A stretch of 64,000 bases of DNA from Peribacillus kribbensis DSM 17871 (lineage in GTDB: Bacteria > Bacillota > Bacilli > Bacillales > DSM-1321): assembly GCF_000430765.1 (NCBI RefSeq), contig NZ_KE387239.1, forward strand, positions 123,732 through 187,731, written 5' to 3'. The notes under the pieces were generated by a model. It was given only the letters and a program-made list of their open reading frames with translations. It was not told the origin of the DNA and ran no database searches. The translations under genes and the position numbers were made by a program. Below, piece by piece: positions 42,234-50,809 of the stretch; the stretch's first letter is position 1, and every line of letters starts with the position of its first letter.

Positions 42234-43859
42234 TTAACGTGACCTTTCTGGTGCAGGCAATAGCAGGACATCGTCCTTGTTTTTAGCTTTCTCAGCCTTT
42301 TCAGCTTCGCGGACTTTATCTTTACGAACATCCCTTAAGAAGAAGCTTAGAATGAGCCCTACTAAGGCGATGCCGGTTGCCCAGTAGAATGCATCGTTAA
42401 TTCCGTTTACGGTCGCCTGTACATTGGCCTGAGTCGCCATTTGTGTCATGACGGTCGTCTGGGCCTGCTGGATAGGGAGATGCATCTCCGCAGCCGCTCT
42501 TGCCACAGTATCACGGAAGTTCTGCATGAAAATCGGATCCATTGTATTCATCTGATTCACGGCAGTATCAAAATGGAATGTAGTCCGGTTTGTAAAGATC
42601 GTGGTAATCAAGCTGATTCCAAGCGATCCGCTGACATTCCTTGCTGTATTGGACATCGCCGTACCATGGCTGTTTAAGGTCCTCGGCAGCTGGTTCATGC
42701 CCGCCGTCATGATCGGCATCATCAATAGTGACATACCGAAAGAACGAATTACATAAATCACTAAAATGGTATCGTAGGACGTTCCCATCGTGAACTTTGT
42801 GAATTCAAATGTAGTCAGCACAGTAATGATCAATCCGACAATCGCAAGCGGCCTTGGGCCGACCTTATCAAACAGAATACCTGAAATAGGCGACATGACA
42901 AGCATGACCAGTGCACCAGGAAGGAGCAGGAGGCCGGATTGCAATGCTGTAAAGCCTCTGAGGTTCTGAAGATAGATAGGAAGCAGGAAGATACCTACAA
43001 ACATGGCTACCGTAACGATCATATTAATGATCGTTGCAAGTGAAAAAATATCAAATTTAAATACCCGGAAATCCAGCAGCGGCCTGCTGGAATTCAGCTG
43101 CTGCAGTACGAATACTACAATGAAAACAACTCCGAGAACGGTAGTGGTAATGATTAAAGGATCATCCCAGCCCTTGGATCCGGCTTCCGAAACTCCGTAT
43201 AGGAGGGTGGAAAATCCGACAAGGGAAAGAAATGCGCCTAAAAGGTCAATCTTTACATCCTTAGGAGGGAAAATATCCCGAAGCCTGAAGAGCGCAATAA
43301 AGATTACAGCAAGGCCCAGTGGAACCATACCGTAGAACATGATTCTCCAGGTAAAGTTTTCAATCAGCCATCCTGAAAGGGTAGGACCAATGGCCGGAGC
43401 GAACATCATCGCAAGGCCGAAGATTCCCATCCCTTTTCCGCGCATCTCAGGCGGGAAGATGGAAAGGATAATCGTCATAACAAGGGGCTGAAGGACACCG
43501 CCTCCGATCGCCTGTACAACCCTTCCGACCATCATCATAGAAAATGTGTTGGATATGCCGCAGATTAAAGAACCTACTGTAAAACAGATCATCGCAAATA
43601 TAAATAACTTTCGAACTCCAAATCGTTCAATCAGGAAAGCGGACAGCGGCACGAGAACACCATTGACGAGCATATAGCCTGTTGAAAGCCATTGGATGGT
43701 AGTAGCTGCAACGCCGAACTCAGTCATTAAATGGGGAATTGCAACGTTCAAAAGTGTCTGATTTAAAATAGCAAGAAAAAGCCCCAGCATTAAAACCGCT
43801 ATCAGCGGGATATGCTGTCGGACTCCGTTCCCATTTGCCTGTTCTGCATGAGAACTCAT
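42234..43859 (-). CDS. DHA2 (EmrB/QacA-type) MFS drug efflux transporter
   Basis: 541-aa transporter with 14 predicted transmembrane helices. MFS motif A is SAFLIERFGVRKLFI, and motif C (antiporter motif) is around LAMMFAPAIGPTLSGWLIE. The C-terminal cytosolic tail is highly charged (KDKVREAEKAEKAKNKDD). Directly downstream of a HlyD-type adaptor gene, so the two probably form an EmrAB-like efflux pair acting through the membrane and cell wall. GGAGGAAGGAGG precedes ATG 43859. Substrate unknown. Confidence 0.92.
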   Translation of the reverse strand: MSSHAEQANGNGVRQHIPLIAVLMLGLFLAILNQTLLNVAIPHLMTEFGVAATTIQWLSTGYMLVNGVLVPLSAFLIERFGVRKLFIFAMICFTVGSLICGISNTFSMMMVGRVVQAIGGGVLQPLVMTIILSIFPPEMRGKGMGIFGLAMMFAPAIGPTLSGWLIENFTWRIMFYGMVPLGLAVIFIALFRLRDIFPPKDVKIDLLGAFLSLVGFSTLLYGVSEAGSKGWDDPLIITTTVLGVVFIVVFVLQQLNSSRPLLDFRVFKFDIFSLATIINMIVTVAMFVGIFLLPIYLQNLRGFTALQSGLLLLPGALVMLVMSPISGILFDKVGPRPLAIVGLIITVLTTFEFTKFTMGTSYDTILVIYVIRSFGMSLLMMPIMTAGMNQLPRTLNSHGTAMSNTARNVSGSLGISLITTIFTNRTTFHFDTAVNQMNTMDPIFMQNFRDTVARAAAEMHLPIQQAQTTVMTQMATQANVQATVNGINDAFYWATGIALVGLILSFFLRDVRKDKVREAEKAEKAKNKDDVLLLPAPERSR

Positions 43860-43913
43860 CCAGTCAACCTCCTTCCTCCATAGTAATGGGGAAAATCAAA
43901 GCTAAAAACCTAA

Positions 43914-44549
43914 TTACTTTTTGATTTTTACTTCAGCGTTCATTCCTGGCATTACTTTAGAAGAGTAGTTATCAATCGAAATTTTAACAGGGATATATTG
44001 AGTAGTTTTTGTATAGTTTCCGCTTGTATTCTGCTGGCCCATCAGTGAGAACAGAGAATTAGCAGCATTACCGATGCTTTCTACCTTGCCATCGATGACT
44101 GTGTTTGGATCTCCATCTACAGTAACATCTACACTGTTGCCTTCTTTAATATCCTTTACATCGCCTTCATCAATATTAGCCACGATGAAAAGCTTTTTCA
44201 TATCAACGATTTGCGCAACAGAAGCGCCTGCCTGAACCAATTGGTTTGGTGAAACAGACTGTCTGATGATCGTTCCGTTGTCAGCTGCAGTTAAATCAGT
44301 TGATTTGCCGCCGCCGGCAGAAATGGTGCCAAGGGTCTGATTTTTAGAAACAGTATCCCCCTCGTTTACATTCCAGGATGCAACTTTACCGGATACAGGG
44401 GCAGAAATGGTCTGGATATTACCTGAAACATGGGCATTATCCGTTTTAATGTAAGTGGAGGATTGATAATAGTAATAAGCTCCTCCTCCAAGAATAGCGA
44501 TCACAATCACGATCACCACAAAATTAACTAACCATAAACTTCTTCGCAT
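43914..44549 (-). CDS. HlyD/EmrA-family membrane fusion (adaptor) protein, short form
   Basis: 211-aa protein with one N-terminal transmembrane helix (about 7-28) and an extracytoplasmic body: a biotinyl-lipoyl-like strand pair (TISAPVSGKVASWNVNEGDTV in outline; NQTLGTI) and a beta-barrel region (FIVANIDEGDVKDIKEGNSVDV in outline), with no long coiled-coil hairpin, as usual for Gram-positive forms. It is first in the operon with the DHA2 transporter (54 bp gap). GGAAGGAG precedes ATG 44549. A promoter and a GTTAAC palindrome lie just upstream. Confidence 0.9.
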   Translation of the reverse strand: MRRSLWLVNFVVIVIVIAILGGGAYYYYQSSTYIKTDNAHVSGNIQTISAPVSGKVASWNVNEGDTVSKNQTLGTISAGGGKSTDLTAADNGTIIRQSVSPNQLVQAGASVAQIVDMKKLFIVANIDEGDVKDIKEGNSVDVTVDGDPNTVIDGKVESIGNAANSLFSLMGQQNTSGNYTKTTQYIPVKISIDNYSSKVMPGMNAEVKIKK

Positions 44550-44597
44550 GTAGCGTGTCTCCTTCCTAAATTGAAAATGTGGTGCATATGGTTAATG

Positions 44598-44612
44598 GTT
44601 AACATAGTTAAC
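44598..44612. promoter_or_regulatory. Palindromic operator (MarR-like) of the efflux operon
   Basis: GTTAAC-ATA-GTTAAC, with a further near-copy GGTTAAT at 44590-44596. It lies about 16 bp downstream of the -10 box, where a bound repressor would block transcription. No MarR-family gene is adjacent. Confidence 0.6.
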
Positions 44613-44627
44613 TATCTCAAGGAGATA

Positions 44628-44656
44628 ATTTAATCATAAAATATCTTTGTTGTAAA
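44628..44656 (-). promoter_or_regulatory. Sigma-A-type promoter of the efflux operon
   Basis: Minus strand: TTTACA, 17-bp spacer, TTAAAT. Confidence 0.55.
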
Positions 44657-44846
44657 GACATTTTTTTATCTCTCATTAAATCGCATATTTCGAATTAGTA
44701 TATTCAAATCAAAGTTTCTTACCCGTCTATGAGGCAAATCCAAACTTGTATTCCAGACTTTAAAAAGGATAGGAAAAAGTGTGGATGAAAATAAGCAGTG
44801 CCGCAAAAAATGGTAGTAAGTATGTATGAAGAACCGGAGGAATAGT

Positions 44847-46013
44847 ATGAAAGACACCTTTTTAGAAGATCAAAGGATATGTACGGATATGGCCGGCAGC
44901 CCGGATGAATTTGAAGGGGCCGTCATCCCTCCTGTTTATGGAAGTACTCTATTTACCTTCGGCTCTTTCGAAGAGCTGACAGAGGCTGAGAAGAACCAGC
45001 AGAGCAGGTATGTATATAGCCGCGGAACAAACCCAACCGTGCAGCTCCTCGAGAAAAAGCTGGCGGCTCTTGAGCGCGGGGAAGCCTGTAAGTGCTTTTC
45101 GTCAGGGATGGCTGCCATATCGGCAGCCATTCTTTCCAGTGTTAAAAGCGGGGACCATGTACTGTGCATCGGGAATCTATATTTTTCTACCTTGGAGCTT
45201 CTAAACTATCTTAAGAAATTTCAGGTGGATCACAGTGTTGTCTACTCCACAAAGCTTGCGGATATCGAGTCAGCAATCAGAGAGAATACTGCGGTCATCT
45301 ATATCGAAAGCCCTACAGATACCAAATTTGAGATCATTGATCTTGAGAGTGTGTCTGGGCTTGCCAAATCACGGGGCATCACAAGCATCATGGATAATTC
45401 CTGGGCAACTCCACTGTTCCAAAAACCAATCCTGCACGGAATCGATCTTGTTGTCCACTCTGCATCTAAGTATATTGGCGGACATAGTGATGTAATCGGA
45501 GGAGCATTGATTGCCTCTCAAACTGTTCTTGACTCCATATTTAAAAGTGAATATTTGCTGCAGGGCGGAGTCATGGGGCCTTATGAAGCGTCCCTCCTTC
45601 TGCGGGGAATGAGGAGCCTGCCTTTGAGAATGCTTGCCCACCAGGAAAATGCTCTTAAAGTAGCCTCGTTTTTATCCGGCCATGATAGAGTTGCTGAGGT
45701 TCATTATCCAGGACTGCCCCAGAACAAAAACCATTCTTCGGCCAAGAAATATTTCAGTGGGTATTCTGGCCTTATGAGCTTTGAACTAAAAAATGGAGCA
45801 TATAATGAAGTGAAGGGAGTTATAAACAGACTGCGAGTCTTTAAAATCGGCGTCTCGTGGGGTTCCTATGAAAGCCTGGTGCTCTCTCCTAATTATGGAT
45901 ATAACGAGGGAAAACTTAAGAAAGAGGGCATTAGCCCTGGAATCATCCGGCTGTCTGTGGGTTTGGGGGATGCGGGAGTTTTGATAGATGATTTAGATCA
46001 GGCTCTTGAATAG
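44847..46013 (+). CDS. Cys/Met-metabolism PLP-dependent enzyme (MetB/MetC family)
   Basis: Cytosolic pyridoxal-phosphate enzyme of 388 aa. The phosphate/substrate loop is YVYSRGTNPTVQLLE, the cofactor Asp region is SIMDNSWATPLF, and the Schiff-base lysine is K208 in SASKYIGGHSD. The family includes cystathionine gamma-synthase, beta-lyase and gamma-lyases; sequence reading alone does not decide which. ATG 44847 is chosen because GGAGG lies 6 nt upstream; an earlier in-frame ATG (44826) has none. I saw no SAM or T-box leader in the 200 bp upstream. Confidence 0.88.
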   Translation: MKDTFLEDQRICTDMAGSPDEFEGAVIPPVYGSTLFTFGSFEELTEAEKNQQSRYVYSRGTNPTVQLLEKKLAALERGEACKCFSSGMAAISAAILSSVKSGDHVLCIGNLYFSTLELLNYLKKFQVDHSVVYSTKLADIESAIRENTAVIYIESPTDTKFEIIDLESVSGLAKSRGITSIMDNSWATPLFQKPILHGIDLVVHSASKYIGGHSDVIGGALIASQTVLDSIFKSEYLLQGGVMGPYEASLLLRGMRSLPLRMLAHQENALKVASFLSGHDRVAEVHYPGLPQNKNHSSAKKYFSGYSGLMSFELKNGAYNEVKGVINRLRVFKIGVSWGSYESLVLSPNYGYNEGKLKKEGISPGIIRLSVGLGDAGVLIDDLDQALE

Positions 46014-46099
46014 AAACGATTTTGTCTTTTATTTATTTCAAATATTTAGTAAATTTAGGGTACAGCCATGCTGTTATTTGGAATAAAAGGAGAGGCTAT

Positions 46100-46567
46100 A
46101 TGGAAGAGATTCTGAATGACTATGTGAAGATCACTGCATTTTTTGAAAGGCTGAAAGATGTTTCCGACGAATGGTTTTTTTCTCCACTTGCTGAAGGAAA
46201 GTGGTCTGCCGCTGCCATTGTCTCGCATTTTAGATTCTGGGACCGCTATATTTTAGAAGAACGGCTTCCCCTTATGCTGAAGGGAGAAGATCTTCCTAAA
46301 AGTAATATAAATGTGGATGAGGTCAATGCAAAGGCACAGGAATATGCCCATTCAGGTGTGACTAAGAGGGAATTATTAGATGAGGCAATAAACTGGAGGG
46401 AAAGATCCTGTGCTGCTTTGGCCGGTGTGGAATTCAGCACCTCTTTTAGAATTGGGGAAAAGGAGCTGACCCTTCTTCAGTTTATTGAAGGGGATATTGA
46501 GCATGATGAACATCACATGAAACAGATTGAAGAATTTCTGAAGAAGCATCAAGCGGAACTCATTTAA
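46100..46567 (+). CDS. DinB-family (YfiT-like) four-helix-bundle protein
   Basis: Soluble 155-aa protein of the DinB/YfiT superfamily. The N-terminal helix ITAFFERLKDVSDEWFFSPLAEGKWSAAAIVSHF (in outline) contains the W-S-A-x-x-I-V-x-H motif, and the C-terminal helix GDIEHDEHHMKQIEEFL supplies the histidines that form the usual metal site. Enzymatic role unknown; relatives include thiol transferases. ATG 46100 is chosen over the open frame start at 46022 because AAGGAGAGG precedes it. It follows the PLP-enzyme gene by about 85 bp and may share its transcript. Confidence 0.85.
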   Translation: MEEILNDYVKITAFFERLKDVSDEWFFSPLAEGKWSAAAIVSHFRFWDRYILEERLPLMLKGEDLPKSNINVDEVNAKAQEYAHSGVTKRELLDEAINWRERSCAALAGVEFSTSFRIGEKELTLLQFIEGDIEHDEHHMKQIEEFLKKHQAELI

Positions 46568-46594
46568 AATCGCAGGGGAATATACATAAGATGG

Positions 46595-46618
46595 AAGGCG
46601 GAGTGATCCGCCTTTTTA
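46595..46618 (+). terminator. Terminator after the DinB-like gene
   Basis: AAGGCGGA (46595-46602), GTGA loop, TCCGCC (46607-46612), then TTTTTAAT. Confidence 0.9.
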
Positions 46619-46708
46619 ATTTGTAAACGAAATAGATGGCGGATTAACCCTATCTGTACTCCAGGCTCATTTCATGGTAAAATATACCTATTAAATGGAA
46701 TATAGAGG

Positions 46709-46883
46709 ATGTTTTCCTATGGATTCCAAATCCATTTGGACCAGCTGATTGAAACTACAAGAATACAAATGATAAAGGCCGCTTGTGCGAAAGGGTCCAT
46801 TCACTATACGCCTCAGCCAAAAACTGGACGAATATATTGCCATCTTTCAAGGACTAAGGCGGGAGCAAAATCATAAGGAATAA
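46709..46883 (+). pseudogene. Spo0E-family aspartyl-phosphate phosphatase, frameshifted
   Basis: ATG 46709 begins MFSYGFQIHLDQLIETTRIQ followed by MIKAACAKGSIHYT. The frame then goes wrong near 46813-46820; the neighbouring frame continues with the family signature LSQKLDEYIAIFQGL and ends REQNHKE at TAA 46881-46883. Intact Spo0E-like proteins are about 55-60 aa with the SQxLD motif, exactly as the two frames would give if joined. A terminator follows directly. This is either a real inactivating frameshift or a sequencing error. Spo0E-type proteins dephosphorylate Spo0A~P. Confidence 0.8.
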
Positions 46884-46886
46884 AGG

Positions 46887-46918
46887 GGAGGGACGCGCTC
46901 GCGTCCCTCCTTATTTAT
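46887..46918 (+). terminator. Terminator after the Spo0E-like gene
   Basis: Perfect 10-bp stem GGAGGGACGC (46887-46896) / GCGTCCCTCC (46901-46910), then TTATTTATT. Confidence 0.88.
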
Positions 46919-46939
46919 TCTGGGAAAAAAAGCCTGGAA

Positions 46940-46956
46940 ATGGGGAGAGTCCCCAT
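46940..46956. repeat. Perfect short inverted repeat upstream of the ABC operon
   Basis: ATGGGGA-GAG-TCCCCAT; 107 bp before the substrate-binding protein start. Possible operator or transcript hairpin. Confidence 0.4.
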
Positions 46957-47063
46957 AAAAAGGTTAGGAAAGCCCATGTTAGGGTATCAGTGCTACAAGG
47001 CATTTATTTAATTTACTATTTTGGCTGTAAGATAGCCTGTATGAAGGGGGATAAATCAGCAGC

Positions 47064-47846
47064 ATGCGGAAAAGGAAGATTGTGCTATTTTTATCGATTC
47101 TTTTTCTCCTGGGCACGCTAACTGCCTGTGCGGAGAAGGATAAGCTCGCGGATGGTTCCGAGCTGATTAACAAAAGGGAGTTTGTGTTTGCGGCTTCAGG
47201 CGAATTCAAGCCATTCAGCTATATGACGAACGATATGAAGATGAAGGGCTTTGATGTGGAAGTCGGCAATGCGCTTGCAAAGGAGATGGGCCTTAAGCCG
47301 GTACCGAAGCGCATTAAATTTAAAGGGATTGTTGAAGGAGTCAAGACAGGGAGAGCAGATGCAGCCGTAGCCAGCCATACGATCAACCCGCAGCGAAGCA
47401 AACATGTCGCTTTTTCCACTCCATACTACTACTCGGGTCCTCAAATCTTTACCAGACCAGACAGCAATATCAAAACCGTAAAAGATTTAAAAGGAAAAGA
47501 AGTGGCCGTCGCCAAAGGATCCACCTATGCGGATGTGGCTGCCAAATACACGAAAAACATCAAGATGTATGACAGTGACATCACAGCATTAAAAGCCCTG
47601 GACGGGGGACGGCATGACGCGGTCATCACGGACTTTGTCACAGGAAAGACAGCGCGCAAGGAAGGATTCAAAATAAAGGGCCAGCAGCTGATTGAACGAA
47701 GCGAACAGGCGGTGGTCCTGCCGCAGGATAACCCTAAACTATTGAAGCGTATCAATAAAGCGCTGGAGAATCTCCGCAAGGACGGGACCTTAAGAAAAAT
47801 CAGCATCAAATACTTCGGGGAAGATATTACACAAAAACCGGAATAA
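47064..47846 (+). CDS. Polar amino-acid ABC transporter, substrate-binding lipoprotein
   Basis: 260-aa extracytoplasmic binding protein anchored by lipid. The signal peptide has lipobox LTAC (C22). The SBP family 3 domain starts at about residue 37 (EFVFAASGEFKPFSYMTNDMKMKGFDVEVGNALAKEMG in outline) and contains the ligand-site loop GRADAAVASHTINPQR. Such proteins bind cystine, arginine, glutamine or related amino acids; the ligand here is not assignable by eye. First gene of a three-gene operon with permease and ATPase. Confidence 0.92.
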   Translation: MRKRKIVLFLSILFLLGTLTACAEKDKLADGSELINKREFVFAASGEFKPFSYMTNDMKMKGFDVEVGNALAKEMGLKPVPKRIKFKGIVEGVKTGRADAAVASHTINPQRSKHVAFSTPYYYSGPQIFTRPDSNIKTVKDLKGKEVAVAKGSTYADVAAKYTKNIKMYDSDITALKALDGGRHDAVITDFVTGKTARKEGFKIKGQQLIERSEQAVVLPQDNPKLLKRINKALENLRKDGTLRKISIKYFGEDITQKPE

Positions 47847-47879
47847 AAGGACTTTTGGAAGAAAGGGAGATGGATTTAC

Positions 47880-48545
47880 TTGCCTAGCTTTTCTCATTTT
47901 TTAAGTACACTGGCAGATACAAAAGGCGTATTTATAGACGCGATGCTGCTCACATTGAAACTGACGGTCGTATCCGTTCTCGTAGGGATTGTCATCGGGC
48001 TGTTCTTCGCCCTCCTAAAAATATCTCGTGTGAAGATATTAGGATGGATTTCCGATGCTTATGTATATTTGGTGCGCGGAACTCCGCTGATCGTTCAGAT
48101 CTTTATCCTTTATTTCGGAATGAGCGGCATTTTTCTCATACCTGACTTTTGGGCAGCAGCACTTGCCCTGGCTTTCCATAATGGCGCCTATATTGCAGAA
48201 ATCTTCCGGGGCTCCATTCAGTCGATTGATCAAGGACAGATGGAGGCAGGACGCTCACTTGGTATGTCACGGTCTTTGACCATGAGGAGAATCATCCTTC
48301 CCCAGGCTTTCCGCCGTGCGCTGCCGCCGCTTGGAAATCAATTCATCATCGGTTTAAAGGACTCGTCCCTGGCAGCCTTTATCTCCATGAATGAGCTGTT
48401 CAATGTGGCGACCACCCTTGGGTCGAATAACTTTGATGAAATGACGTTCTTATTAATTGTTGCCGTCTATTATCTCATCCTGGTGGCCATCTTAACCATC
48501 GTGGTCAACCTCATTGAAAAAAGACTGGCAAAGAGTGACCGATAG
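47880..48545 (+). CDS. Polar amino-acid ABC transporter, permease
   Basis: 221-aa membrane protein of the HisM/GlnP family with about five transmembrane helices. The family segment [15 protein letters not shown] and the EAA loop [36 protein letters not shown] (in outline) are clear. A homodimer is expected since only one permease gene is present. The start is TTG 47880 with a GGGAG ribosome site about 10 nt upstream; no ATG is suitably placed. It follows the binding protein by 33 bp and precedes the ATPase by 11 bp. Confidence 0.93.
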   Translation: MPSFSHFLSTLADTKGVFIDAMLLTLKLTVVSVLVGIVIGLFFALLKISRVKILGWISDAYVYLVRGTPLIVQIFILYFGMSGIFLIPDFWAAALALAFHNGAYIAEIFRGSIQSIDQGQMEAGRSLGMSRSLTMRRIILPQAFRRALPPLGNQFIIGLKDSSLAAFISMNELFNVATTLGSNNFDEMTFLLIVAVYYLILVAILTIVVNLIEKRLAKSDR

Positions 48546-48556
48546 GAGGAACTGAT

Positions 48557-49297
48557 GTGGCAAAAGAAATGATCCGGATTGAAAAGCTGAATAAATCCTT
48601 CGGGGATCTGCATGTCCTGAAGGATGTAGATTTATCCGTAAATGAAAGTGATGTCGTCTGCCTGATCGGTTCGAGCGGATCTGGCAAAAGTACCCTGCTT
48701 CGATGCATGAATTTCCTTGAGAAGAAGGATAACGGGAAAATTATCATTGAAGGAGAAGAAATCACGAAAGAAAAGCACAATATCAATGAAGTGCGTCAGA
48801 AAGTGGGAATGGTGTTCCAGCATTTTTACCTCTTTCCGCACAAAACGGTACTCGAAAACATCATTGAAGCTCCTGTTATGGTAAAAAAGATCCCTAAAAA
48901 ACAGGCCATCCAGGAAGCGAGGGACCTGCTTAAAAAAGTAGATCTTTCCGATAAAGAAGATGTTTATCCGAGCAAGTTATCCGGCGGACAGAAGCAGAGG
49001 GTGGCCATCGCAAGGGCCCTGGCCATGAAGCCTGACATTATGCTGTTTGACGAGCCTACATCGGCCCTTGATCCGGAGCTTGTGGGAGAAGTCCTCGCCA
49101 CCATGAAAGAGCTCGCTGTCGAAGGAATGACCATGGTGATCGTCACCCATGAAATGGGCTTTGCCCGCGAAGTGGCCAATAAAATTGTCTACATGCACGA
49201 AGGAACCATCCTCGAAGCAGCAGACACCCAGGAATTCTTCAGCAGCCCGAAAGACGAACGAACCAAAGCCTTCTTGAGCGCTACCACCATCAAATAG
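48557..49297 (+). CDS. Polar amino-acid ABC transporter, ATP-binding protein
   Basis: Cytosolic ATPase of 246 aa that drives the transporter. Walker A is GSSGSGKST, the Q-loop is [13 protein letters not shown], the ABC signature is [15 protein letters not shown], Walker B is [12 protein letters not shown], and the switch His is in IVTHEMGFA. The start is GTG 48557, with AGGAGG 7 nt upstream. Last gene of the operon; followed by a strong terminator. Confidence 0.95.
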   Translation: MAKEMIRIEKLNKSFGDLHVLKDVDLSVNESDVVCLIGSSGSGKSTLLRCMNFLEKKDNGKIIIEGEEITKEKHNINEVRQKVGMVFQHFYLFPHKTVLENIIEAPVMVKKIPKKQAIQEARDLLKKVDLSDKEDVYPSKLSGGQKQRVAIARALAMKPDIMLFDEPTSALDPELVGEVLATMKELAVEGMTMVIVTHEMGFAREVANKIVYMHEGTILEAADTQEFFSSPKDERTKAFLSATTIK

Positions 49298-49339
49298 GGA
49301 TCTCATTTGCCGAAATGATTGAGGGTAAGAGACGAATAG

Positions 49340-49390
49340 AAAAAGAGATGGCTCTCCGCATAAAAATGAGGAAAACCATCTCTTTTTGTC
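49340..49390. terminator. Bidirectional terminator after the ABC operon
   Basis: Perfect 12-bp stem AAAAAGAGATGG (49340-49351) / CCATCTCTTTTT (49376-49387). Confidence 0.88.
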
Positions 49391-49392
49391 TT

Positions 49393-49944
49393 TTATATGC
49401 TCCAAATTCCCGTCTTTGCCTTCCGTACCTTTGTTTCAACAGAGCTGAATTCTTTTTTGTACTTGGCATTCGGAGGATTGCCGGTCATCTTTGCAAATCC
49501 CTGCTGAAGCAGGATTTCGTTAAATAGTTTATCTCCTGACCATACATAGGCAAGAAGGTTTCCCTCCTTGTCCCTTTCCTGGGCATCCGTTTCAAGGGTA
49601 ACTTCGCGTGCTGTAAGATTGGTGGAAGTAAACGTAAAAGCTTCTTTGCCATAAGGCTGCTTTTTATCGGGGGTGTCCACCAGGGCCAGGTGCACGGTCT
49701 CTGTTTTTCCGCTGGTTAGTTTCACGGCTATCATATCGCCATCAAGCACCTGGATCACAATCCCTTTCAATCCGCCGGCTGGCGGTTTCAGGCTTGATGA
49801 GCCTGAAAGATCTTTCTGTTTCTTTGTCTGGCTCGTTTCATGGCCTTCCTTTTTCGGCTTTTCGGATTCTGAACTCTGGCTGCAGCCGGCCAATGCCAGA
49901 ACAGCAGCAGCCAGCGCCAAGAAAATTTGACTGAAGAATTTCAT
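49393..49944 (-). CDS. Staphylococcal-nuclease-fold lipoprotein, catalytic residues lost
   Basis: 183-aa lipoprotein with signal peptide and lipobox LAGC (C21), a Lys/Ser-rich linker (about 22-58), and an SNase domain (about 59-183). The fold signatures LDGDMIAVKL, LALVDTPDK, GNLLAYVWSGDKLFNEILLQ and KTGIWSI are present. Aligned by eye with Staphylococcus nuclease, R35 is H85, E43 is D93 and R87 is N129, while the calcium-site D21 and D40 are kept (D70, D90). It is therefore unlikely to be an active nuclease of the usual type. ATG 49944 is chosen: AGGAGG lies 6 nt upstream; the longer open frame has no site. Convergent with the ABC operon. Confidence 0.85.
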   Translation of the reverse strand: MKFFSQIFLALAAAVLALAGCSQSSESEKPKKEGHETSQTKKQKDLSGSSSLKPPAGGLKGIVIQVLDGDMIAVKLTSGKTETVHLALVDTPDKKQPYGKEAFTFTSTNLTAREVTLETDAQERDKEGNLLAYVWSGDKLFNEILLQQGFAKMTGNPPNAKYKKEFSSVETKVRKAKTGIWSI

Positions 49945-50037
49945 CGGTTGCCTCCTATAGCGCATTTCAGGTAAGAGTTTTTTCTTATATGCTATCATAT
50001 TGAAATCCATTAAACTACAAGCTTTTTTTTCATATAG

Positions 50038-50066
50038 TTAATGCTAACAGAATCCGCATGTATTAT
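50038..50066 (+). promoter_or_regulatory. Possible promoter for csbA
   Basis: TTAATG, 17-bp spacer, TATTAT. In B. subtilis csbA is sigma-B controlled; I did not find a clear GTTTAA...GGGTAT here. Confidence 0.35.
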
Positions 50067-50109
50067 GATAATAGTAACGAATGCGGGATTATAAGGAGTG
50101 CTGTACGCC

Positions 50110-50337
50110 ATGAAAATTTTATCCGCGCTGTTTCTTCCCGGCTTGATGGTGATGCTTTTCTCCAGGGTTACCTTCAACCAGATTATAGCGCTTGTATTGA
50201 CAGTGGCCTTGATTGCTGTCTCAGTCTATAAAGGCTATACAGACAGCTGGCTGATCATCGTCATTGATGCGTTCTCACTGACTGCCGGCTTCTGGCTGTC
50301 CAATCATTTTATAAAACAAAAGAGAAAAGGCGATTGA
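50110..50337 (+). CDS. csbA: CsbA-like small membrane protein
   Basis: 75-aa membrane protein with three predicted hydrophobic segments. Length, the RVTFNQIIALVLTVALI segment and KGYTDSW match B. subtilis CsbA (76 aa), and it sits directly before uvrB as in that genome. Function unknown. ATG 50110 is used; AAGGAG lies about 11 nt upstream, while a GTG at 50098 overlaps the ribosome site. Confidence 0.85.
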   Translation: MKILSALFLPGLMVMLFSRVTFNQIIALVLTVALIAVSVYKGYTDSWLIIVIDAFSLTAGFWLSNHFIKQKRKGD

Positions 50338-50372
50338 GGAAAAGGACAGAAGGGCTGGTCCATGTACTTCAG

Positions 50373-50408
50373 AATGCAGGCAGACAGCATATTTGCCTGC
50401 ATTTTTTT
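50373..50408 (+). terminator. Terminator after csbA
   Basis: AATGCAGGCA (50373-50382) / TGCCTGCATT (50394-50403), perfect 10 bp, then TTTTT. Confidence 0.9.
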
Positions 50409-50809
50409 CTGTCCATTTAAATGGCTGGGCTTTCGTGAGGCTCCGTTCTCCATACGCTTCCAATCCCAAAATAGAATCATAATTTTGACCTGGTTCTTTC
50501 AAGTAAAATAAGGAACCAGCCAAAGCATCAGAATAAACGTTCGCTTTTTATTGGTTTTTTTTAGGGTCTTTGTGGTAGAATGGAGATATAAGTTTTTCAG
50601 CAAATGATGTATGCATTTTCTTGTTTATGTCTTAACTATATAGATACAGCACAGAACGCTTTAGTTATTTTTTAGGCATTGATTGTACTAATAACTGGGG
50701 CTTTTTTAATTGTCCGGGTTTTTAACCATCATATAGAGGAAAAAAAGAAGTAACCGACAGACCGCCCAGAGTCTGATAATAATAGATATTTGAACTGGAG
50801 GATTTTCTT
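50409..50809. other. Upstream region of uvrBA
   Basis: About 400 bp without a supported gene. It contains an inverted repeat CTGGTTC (50490-50496) / GAACCAG (50513-50519), the SOS-box candidate at 50530-50543, and a possible promoter TTGGTT-19 bp-TAGAAT (50551-50581). Confidence 0.45.
50530..50543. promoter_or_regulatory. Probable LexA (SOS) box upstream of uvrBA
   Basis: AGAATAAACGTTCG matches 8 of 10 defined positions of CGAACNNNNGTTCG, and lies just upstream of the promoter-like sequence for uvrB. uvrBA is an SOS operon in B. subtilis. Confidence 0.55.

Noticed and set aside
44660-44846. SAM or T-box leader before the Cys/Met-metabolism enzyme
   Set aside because: I looked for the T-box GGGTGG-ACCGCG core and S-box-like elements and found neither.
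50275-50523. An 82-codon minus-strand open frame over the csbA end and terminator
   Set aside because: It crosses csbA and its terminator in antisense and has no ribosome site.
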